Shown in pieces: positions 56,859 through 64,000 of a stretch of DNA of 64,000 nt. The notes below the pieces were generated by a model that saw only the letters and a list, made by a program, of their open reading frames with translations, did no database searches and had not been told where the DNA came from. Made by a program: the position numbers and the translations under genes. Source of the DNA: Aquarana catesbeiana (taxonomy: Eukaryota > Chordata > Amphibia > Anura > Ranidae); contig NC_133327.1 of assembly GCF_042186555.1 (NCBI RefSeq), positions 100,110,353 to 100,174,352 on the forward strand, in the 5' to 3' direction. Position 1 is the first letter of the stretch. The number at the start of each line of letters is the position of its first letter.

Positions 56859-57145
56859 ACTAACATGATCCAAGCCTCACCTCTACCTAAGAATAAGTAA
56901 TATGATATTACTATACTTGGATAAACAAGGGAACTGGGGCCAAGAAGGAACTAACATGATCCAAATCTCACCTCTGCTTATGACTAACTAAGATGATATT
57001 ACTATACTTGGATAAACAAGGGTACTGGGACCAAGAGGGAACTAACATGATCTGAACCTCACCCCTACCTAAGGCTACCTAAGAATACATAAAAATATAT
57101 TACTATTCCTGAATAAAAAAGGGTACTGGGACCAAGAAGGAAAAG
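56859..57145. repeat. Three tandem copies of a 91-bp unit
   Basis: Units begin ACTAACATGATC at 56859, 56950 and 57041 and contain GATATTACTATACTTGGATA and AACAAGGGTACTGGGACC. The third copy is more diverged. The array runs directly into the next minisatellite. Confidence 0.9.
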
Positions 57146-57154
57146 CAAATAACA

Positions 57155-57690
57155 AGTATGGGGGAGCAGAGCTGAGGGGGGGCTGCAATGTGAATGGGGG
57201 GAGCAGAGCTGAGGGGGGCTGCAATGTGAATGGGGGGAGCAGAGCTGAGGGGGGCTGCAATGTGAATTGGCAGAGCTGAGGGGGGCTGAAATGTGAATGG
57301 GAACGGCAGAGCTGAGGGGGGCTGAAATGTGAATTGGGGAGCAGAGCTTAGGGGGGCTGCAATGTGAATGGGAGGGGCAGAGCTGAGGGGACTGAAATGT
57401 GATGGGGAACAGAGCTGGGGGGGCTGCAATGTAAATAGGGGGAGCAGAGCTGAGGGGGGCTGCGATGTAAATGGGAAGAGCTGAGGGGGGCTGAAATATG
57501 AATGGGGGAGCAGAGCTGAGGGGGGCTACAATGTGAATGGAGGGCAGAGAATAGGGGGGCTACAATGTGAATGGGGGCAGAGCTTAGGGGGGCTGCAATG
57601 TGTATGGGGGCAGAGCTGAGGGGGGCTGCAATGTGAATGGGATAGCTCTTAAGGGGGCTGCAATGTGAATGGGGGGCAGAGCTGAGGGGG
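57155..57690. repeat. ~37-bp minisatellite, about 15 copies
   Basis: Unit: GGGGGAGCAGAGCTGAGGGG followed by GGCTGCAATGTGAATGG, with variants CTGAAATGTG and CTACAATGTG. A degenerate extension of the same words continues to about 57930. Minus-strand frames of 108 and 143 residues (PPQLCSP-type repeats) are artefacts. Confidence 0.92.
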
Positions 57691-57930
57691 TAAAATAGGG
57701 GCAGAGGACATTGCTGTGGGGGGATGTGAAGATGGGGGCAGAGGACACTACTGGGGGGGATCAGTGTGAAGGGAGGCAAGGGACACTACTGTGCTCCTGT
57801 GGGGGGGGGGTTGTGACAGGGAGCAGAGGGCACCACTGTCAAGGGAAAAAAAACTGTGATGTAAAGAGGGACTGAGGAAACTGATGTAAATATTAGATTG
57901 TGATTTCAGAGGAGGGGCCTGTGATGTGAA

Positions 57931-59800
57931 TCATCTGAGTCATCGCACAAACAGGCAATTCATTTGGACCTCGGCTAGAAGTAAATTTTATGAATAGCAC
58001 CTCCGTGAATTTATTTCAATACCCCTAGTCTAAGCAATATTTGCTTAGATTCAGGCATGCAAAAATGTGAAGGTCACATCAGACACTACATTATACATCC
58101 CCACTGAAAATAAACCATATTGCTTTTTAATTAATTACTTTCCAACAATATGATCTAAAAATCTATTAGAAATGATGTCATGCATTTTTGGTACATGGCC
58201 ATTGAGTTCCTATCTTTTTGCTTGCCTATGATTTAAGAAAATTAATCTAGTGGAGGGTTTCTTGGTACAGGAGATACATCGTGGTCAGTGAGTCATGAAT
58301 GTTCTTCTGTTCTGTGAAGCATTGTTATTCACTTGTTTTCTGAATCCTATCAACACATAAAGCAGGCTTCTGCAAACAAAATATGCAAAAACCCTAATGT
58401 ATCTTAGCTCTATAAAGAGTAACTTTGTTGTAGGAAACCTGTTTTTTAAAAAAATATATGTTTTCACTTATATAAAAAAGGAAGACATTTTAGTTGTATT
58501 TTATATTGGAGAAAACAATATTGTTTTTTGTAATTGTTATTTTAAATGTATTATTTTTTTTTAAGTTTATATGTTTTTATGATTAAATTATTCATATAGG
58601 ATTCAACAGAATATTATACAATTATACATTCTGAAGGAAGAGAACAAAAGAACTGGTTTGCTTTCAGACTTTCTCTCTCTCTCTCTGATTAATTCTGTCT
58701 AAGCCTGAATTGCGCAGGTTAAGAAGAGAGAGGGGTGAGTAATTTTTCAGACTCATTTTGGTCCATGTAACTGTGCTTGTGTGTAAATTTAACTGGACCA
58801 ATTTGCTTTTGCAAAGTGCACAGTCTATTTGCCTTTAGTAAATCAACCCATTTATGTTGTACTTGTTTTTTATGTTTTTTAGATAAAATATTTGTTGTCA
58901 GATCTCCTCATCCTTTGTTATATCTCAGTGCTGCTGATCTCCTGTAATCCCTTTGTAGCGTTTTCTTGCACATACCATTGATGGCTTCATGGCATTTCTC
59001 AAGGCAGTTTTCCTGAGAGTGACAACAGTGGACCATGCCTGTACAATGTCTGTTGAAATTGCAACTTGTAGTCTCTATCAGAAACAGGAAGAACCTGTAC
59101 AAGGACTTGAACTTCAGCCCTACCTTCAGTCTTGTATGGTTGTACAGGTCCCTCTGATGCTTAATCTGATTTTGCAGCTCAATGTGAGCCTTTCAAACCA
59201 TATAAAGCCCTTCAGCTTTACTGTACCTGGCTCATCACTTTTGGTCACTGGGTTTCACTTTTTTTCATTCTTGGAGATTCAGCATCACACAATGGTGGTA
59301 CTTAGGGCAATCTGCATACAAATGCAGCCTGCCTAGGAATTCCCACTCCTCCAGATGCCCACTCTCCCATGATTGGCATTTTAATCCTTCCAAGAGCCGG
59401 CCCACAGCTTACATCAGGGATGAGTGCATAGAGAAGCATAGTGATGGTGACATCACTGGGTCTAAAATTAGGTATGTAATAAAAACAGAAAGGTTTCATT
59501 AAAAATAATATTTATTATATATTAATTCATTTGAATTAATATTTATTCAATTGAAATTAAGCTTTATGTGTATGTTTCTTTCCATTAAAATTGATACTGT
59601 AGGTACACCTTTATCTGGCTGTTCAACTTTTTGTTTTTCTTTTATATTTTTCCCATGTTCCAGAGGAATGTTATCTACACTTGTGTGCAAATATATTGAA
59701 GTTGCTAAATAAGAGTACTCAAAAATGGTTAGTGCCTCTATCCATGACTGAAATTATTGCTGTAGATTCTAGTGCTCTAGCTCCTGTTGTAGGAAGTCAT
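57931..59800. other. Unassigned sequence
   Basis: No gene recognised. A short (TC)n run is at about 58673-58687. The 115-residue frame at 58989-59336 shows no known domain. The stretch ends at the TTAA of the large piggyBac element. Confidence 0.4.
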
Positions 59801-60139
59801 TTAACCACCTGACATCCGGCCGTAGCCAAATGACGGCTACAGCGCGGATGTCAATTCCCGGGAGGCCGTCATATGACGGCCTCCCCTTTCCTCGCTCCCC
59901 GTGCGCGCTCACAAGCGCGCAACAGGGAAATTCTGTGTTGGCCGTGTCCCTTGGACACAGCCAATCACAGATCACTGTAAATGGCCAATCACAGCGGCCA
60001 TTTACAGCGTGATCGCCATGGCCAATGAGCGATGATCTTAAATGTAAACATTTGAGATCATCTCTCATTGCCGACTCTCTCTCCTCACACAGAGACAGTG
60101 TGTGAGGAGAGAGAGCTTCTGTCAGCGATCTGTGAGTTA

Positions 60140-60915
60140 CAAAAACACTTATACAGTGCCTACAGTGCCCATCAGTACAGTGCCCATCCATACAGTGCCC
60201 ATCAGTACAGTGCACCATCAGTACAGTGCCAATCGGTGCCCACCTGTGCCAATCGGTGCCCACCTGTGCCAATCTGTGCCCACCTGTGCCAATCGGTGCC
60301 CACCTGTCTGCCCAGCGGTGATCAGTGTCCAGCTGCACATCTGCACAATCAGTGCCCACCTGTGCCACCTCATCAGTGCCCACCTGTGCCACCTCATCAG
60401 TGCCCACCTGTGCCAATAAGTGCCCATCTGTGCTGCCTCAGTGCACATCTGTGCAATCAGTGCACATCTGTGCCGCCTCATCAGTGCCCATCTGTGTCAC
60501 CTCATCAGTGCCCATCTGTGCTGCTCCATCTGTGCCGCCCCATCTGTGCCGATCCATCTGTGCCACCCAATCTGTGCCGTCCCATCAGTGCCCAGCTGTG
60601 CCACCTCATCAGTGCACATCTGTGCTACCTCATCAGTGAACATCTGTGCCATCTCAGTGCACATCTATTCCACCTCATCAGTGCCCACCTGTTCCACCTT
60701 ATCAGTGCCCACCTGTGCCGCCTCATCAGTGCCCACCTGTGCTGCCTCATCAGTGCCCACCAGTGCCACCTCATCAGTGCACATCTGCACATCTGTTCCA
60801 CCTCATCAGTGCACATCTGTTCCACCTCATCAGTGCACATCTGTTCCACCTCATCAGTGCCCCTCTGTGCCACCTCAGTGCCGCCTCATCAGTGCCCATC
60901 AGTGCAGGCTTAGCA
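60140..60915 (+). repeat. CAGTGCC minisatellite directly upstream of the transposase start
   Basis: About 770 bp of units such as CAGTGCCCACCTGTGCCACC and TCATCAGTGCCCATCTGTGC, with units of about 20-24 bp. Because the unit lacks TAA, TAG and TGA on the plus strand, long cysteine-, proline- and histidine-rich frames run through it, and one joins the transposase frame without a stop. I treat it as non-coding leader, since the first ATG in a good context is at 60919. Confidence 0.92.
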
Positions 60916-60918
60916 ACC

Positions 60919-62722
60919 ATGTCCAAAAGAATCTTTTCCGCCGAGGAGGCATACCAAATACTGTCCCAAGCCGATGAGAGCAACAGGGAGCTTTCTTTTT
61001 CGGATTTCCTTTCCGACTCCGATTCTGAGTCGGACATAAATTATGAGCTCGTCCTCAGTAGTGGAACACTGAGTGACTCAGAGGAGGAAGATATTTGGCC
61101 CGCCAAACGAAGGCGTTCTGGTGGGGAGGCAGTGGCATCTACCAGTACCGCAGTGCCATCCACCAGCACGGCAGTCCCATCCACCAGCACGGCAGTCCCA
61201 TCCACCAGCACCGCAGTGCCATCCACCAGCACCGTAGTGCCATCCACCAGCACCGCAGTGCCTCGGCAAGAAAGGCCAAGGACCCATGCCAGCCTTCCCT
61301 ATGCCCTGCAGAACCCCTTGTGGCTTCCTCCTAATTCAGGAGAAGCCAACATTCCCCCTTTCACTGCCCAGCCAGGAGTCCAGGTGAACACGGAGAATTT
61401 TTCCCCAATAGATTTGTTTAATTTAATTTTTACAGAGGACATGCTGTCAAATATTGTGGCCCAGTGCAGCCTTTATGCACAGCAATTCATTTTGAATAAT
61501 CCAACGTCCTACTATGCCCGTCCCTATGAGTGGAGAGACCTAATGGTGGAGGAGTTGGAGGTTTTTTTAGGGCTCACATTTAATATGGGACCTTATGATA
61601 TTGAGGTTTCTTCATTTCAATGACAATACCCAGTGCCCTCCCCGAAATGACCCAAACTATGACAGACTTTTCAAAATTCGACCACTTTTAAATTATTTTT
61701 CTGCACTATTCCCCCTGCTGTTTACCCCGGACCAAAACATATGTGTGGATGAGTCCCTTGTTATGTTTAGTGGCAGGCTTAAAATAAAACAATATATTCC
61801 CAGTAAAAGGGCCCGCTATGGGGTGAAGGTATACAAATTATGTGACCGAGTCACAGGTTACTTGTATGCCAAAGTGTACGAAGGGAAGGACACCCAGCTG
61901 CAACCCCCTAATTGCTCAGACTATTTTGGATCAAGCGGGAAAATTGTTTGGGACCTCACATACCCCCTACTGGAGAAAGGCTACCACCTGTATGTAGACA
62001 ACTTCTACACATCTCTGCCCCTGTTCCACAACCTTCATCGGAAGAAGACGCCTGCATGTGCTACCGTAAAAAAGAACTGTAAGGGCTTTCCTCAAAGTCT
62101 GGTCAATAAGAAATTGAGAAAAGGAGAAACGGCAAGTCTACGAAACAACGAGATTTTGTCAGTGAAGTGGAGAGACAAAAGAGATGTGTACATGTTGTCT
62201 TCAATCCATGATGATACCTTCATGGAAATCCCCAGAAGAAATGGCCCCATACAGAAACCTAAATGCATCTATGATTATAATTTATTTATGGGGGGAGTCG
62301 ACTTGAATGACCAGATGCTGGAACCGTACCTTGCTACAAGACATACATACCATTGGTATAAGAAAGTCGCAATTTATTTTTTTCATTTGGCCATCTACAA
62401 TTCATATGTCATTTATCGTAACTCCACCCAAAACCCCAAACGCTTCCTTGGCTACCAGGAGGAAGTTTTCACTGCCCTTACATTCCCGAACGGCCCACCA
62501 GAAAATATCCGATCAGATGTTCTAAGTCGACTCTCCGAACGCCACTTTCCCGATAAAATCCCTCCCAAACCAACAGGCCAATGACGGCAAAAAAAATGTA
62601 AGGTGTGTATCAGAGCAGGATTCAGAAGAGACACATCTTTTTATCGTGCACAATGTCCTTCTGAACCAGGCCTCTGCGTAGGTGAATGTTTTCGTCGTTA
62701 CCATACTTCACTAAATTATTAG
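60919..62722 (+). pseudogene. piggyBac transposase, nearly complete, with deletion/frameshift and in-frame stop
   Basis: The start ATG at 60919 has A at -3 (GCAACCATG) and opens MSKRIFSAEEAYQILSQ. An acidic serine-rich region, a KRRR basic patch and six 7-residue AVPSTST repeats (61139-61262) follow. Then come LPYALQNPLWLPP and the first part of the catalytic domain (FSPIDLFNLIFTEDMLSNIV, then WRDLMVEELEVFLGL). At about 61585-61600 a deletion, roughly 30-40 residues by family comparison and not a multiple of three, shifts the frame; frame 1 ends at 61623. Frame 2 (ILRFLHFNDN from 61598) runs to 62584 with all three catalytic aspartates: CVDES (61748), YVDNFY (61997) and GGVDLNDQ (62300). An in-frame TGA at 62582-62584 then precedes the zinc-binding tail RQKKCKVCIRAGFRRDTSFY to RYHTSLNY, stop at 62720-62722. 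One tail cysteine reads arginine (FYRAQC where P3 has YYCPSC). The family cuts and pastes DNA at TTAA. This copy is not functional as it stands. Confidence 0.95.
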
Positions 62723-62796
62723 TGAAGTATGGTAAACATAAGCCTCCGTTCCTGCGATTTACCCTCATACCCCTTATGCCACTGCCTCCTCTGTAA

Positions 62797-62950
62797 CTGA
62801 CCCTGGCTTGTTATTTGACCACGCTTCTGCCTAACGATTCTGCACATACGTCTGCCTGATCTGGAACTGACCCTGGACTGTTATTTGACCATGCTTCTGC
62901 CTAACGATTCTGTACATACATCTGCCTGATCTGGAACTGACCTTGGACTG
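62797..62950 (+). repeat. 70-bp tandem duplication downstream of the transposase
   Basis: Two full copies (62797-62866 and 62867-62936) begin CTGACCCTGG and contain CTTCTGCCTAACGATTCTG; a 14-bp start of a third follows. Related CTGCCTG and ACTGACC words continue to about 63410. Confidence 0.9.
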
Positions 62951-63469
62951 TTTGACCATGATATTTGCCTGCCTCTTGGACTGATCTTGTACCCTGATAC
63001 TGGACTAGTGGGATTCAACACAGGGGTCTCACATATGTGAGGGGCTCCAGAATTGTTTTTCTGGATGAAGAAAACAATTTTTTTTGTTTTCGCAATCCTA
63101 GATTAGGGTCTGGAGACTCGGAGGCTTCAAAGAGATTTGGGTGGGAGAAGCCTCTACCCCTGTCCCCATTCTGTCCTGAACGAGGCCCTACTTCTGCCTG
63201 TAGGACTTACTGCCGTCATGCCTCTGCCTGTCGCACTGACCACACCACATGGACCTGCCTACTACTAGGACCAATATTTTTGGTACTGCAGACAATATCT
63301 CTGCCTGCACTGACCCTGGACTTTATATGGACAGTAACCCTGCCTGCTGTCTGGACAATTGTGTTCGCCGTTGCTGACCAAGTCCCTGCCTGCTGCCTGG
63401 ACCAGTGCTATCCTCCTGTGTACAACTGCGCTACCACAACCACAGGTAATCTTTTGTTTACGCTTTGCT

Positions 63470-64000
63470 CAGCATAATGTATTTTGGGGTGTAATTCTTG
63501 GTATGTGCATGCTATGTGTCCCTGGAACACCTGACGGTGTTCCTTGCATGTTGGATCTCTGTATATGGCCAGGCTGTATAGAAGTCTCACACATGTGGTA
63601 TCGCCATACTCAGGAGGAGTAGCAGAATGTATTTTGGGGTGTCATTTTTGCTATCCAAATGCTATGTGTTGGAAATATCTTATAAACGGACAACTTAGTG
63701 TAAAAAAAATGCATTTTCATTTTTTTCCACATTTTTCAAAAACTTCTGGAAAAAAATGAACCGTTCAAAAGACTCATTATGCCTCAAAGATTATACGTTG
63801 GCGTGTTAGTTTTCCAAAATGGGGTAATTTTGTGGGTGTTTCCATTGTCCTGGTGCTCCAGGGCCTTCAAAAGTGTAATTGGTGGTAGAGAAATGTGATG
63901 TGTAATTTATGCTCCTAGAACACCTGATGGTGCTCCATGCATGTTGGGCCTCTGTATGTGGCCAGGCAGTGAAAAAGTCCCACACATGTGGTATCGTAAT
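63470..64000 (+). repeat. 3' repeat module of piggyBac copy P8, shared with P3
   Basis: ATAATGTATTTTGGGGTG, CACACATGTGGTATCGCCAT and ACTCAGGAGGAGTAGCAGAA match P3 at 23590-23670. Within P8 the segment from GAACACCTGACGGTG (63525) recurs about 393 bp later from GAACACCTGATGGTG (63918), so the module is tandemly repeated and continues beyond the window. Confidence 0.85.

Larger units (their letters stand above)
59801..64000 (+). mobile_element. Large piggyBac element with near-complete transposase, runs off the window (copy P8)
   Basis: TTAA at 59801-59804, then CCACCTGACATCCGGCCG. Order: a 5' zone with palindromes (GGAGGCCGTCATATGACGGC near 59860 and a GGCCATTTACAG pair near 60000), a CAGTGCC minisatellite, the transposase pseudogene (60919-62722), a 70-bp duplication, and a 3' zone with ATGTATTTTGGGGTG and CACACATGTGGTATC words that also fill the 3' part of P3. 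The right end is not in the window. It is the likely parent type of the shorter TTAA-flanked copies P2 and P6. Confidence 0.92.

Noticed and set aside
57348..57779. 143-residue minus-strand proline-rich frame
   Set aside because: Translation of the 37-bp minisatellite.
60068..60913. 281-residue plus-strand open frame and 215-residue minus-strand frame (59769-60416)
   Set aside because: Most of the plus-strand frame and the upstream part of the minus-strand one translate the CAGTGCC minisatellite, which lacks stops. The composition is periodic (CHLISAHL-type) with no domain.

Overview
This window looks like non-coding DNA from a large, repeat-rich vertebrate genome, most likely an anuran amphibian and plausibly a true frog (ranoid). 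The evidence is the mixture of repeats: piggyBac elements and TTAA-flanked short derivatives, Penelope-like retroelements with palindromic pseudo-LTRs, PIF/Harbinger-type, hAT-type and Tc1/mariner remnants, an L1-superfamily LINE, a tRNA-derived SINE and solo LTR-like segments. The species is inferred from repeat style, not proven. I see no convincing host exon. Nearly all open reading frames are short, lie in repeats or minisatellites, or belong to decayed transposon genes.

Layout. 1-8.2 kb: AT-rich sequence, a ~94-bp-arm hairpin, a near-perfect ~1.3 kb Penelope-type palindrome with a 15-bp target duplication, a decayed Tc1 transposase next to a piggyBac-type element, and a 1.07 kb Harbinger-type element. 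8.5-13.5 kb: a MITE split by a piggyBac-type element with a CAGTGCC-rich minisatellite, a unique AT-rich island, further MITEs and a second Penelope-type fold-back. 13.7-15.9 kb: a probable minus-strand solo LTR split by a hAT-type element carrying a ~35-bp minisatellite. 17.3-25.3 kb: a minus-strand Penelope-like element whose GIY-YIG gene is cut at a TTAA by a 5.35 kb piggyBac element, which has itself lost its catalytic core. 27.0-31.1 kb: several levels of nested MITEs. 33.5-36.1 kb: a 5'-truncated L1-superfamily LINE with a 15-bp target duplication. 36.2-43.6 kb: an inverted piggyBac-type element, a SINE and several Harbinger-type MITEs. 44.6-45.7 kb: a solo LTR-like segment. 46-59.8 kb: Tc1 remnant, more MITEs, a third Penelope-type fold-back, two tandem arrays and unique islands. 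59.8 kb to the end: the 5' and central parts of a large piggyBac element with the only near-complete transposase in the window.

That transposase (60919-62722) keeps all three catalytic aspartates. It is broken by a small internal deletion with frameshift and by an in-frame TGA before its cysteine-rich tail, and one zinc-ligand cysteine is an arginine. It and the 5.35 kb relative at 19.25-24.60 kb share ends and internal blocks with at least six shorter TTAA-flanked elements here, so the window holds two coding-derived members together with their non-autonomous descendants. The clearest biology is this piggyBac family: its minisatellite leader just upstream of the start codon, its palindromic 3' region, its conserved 3' block, and its readable order of insertions. 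A few unique AT-rich islands could be conserved regulatory elements, but that is inference from texture only.
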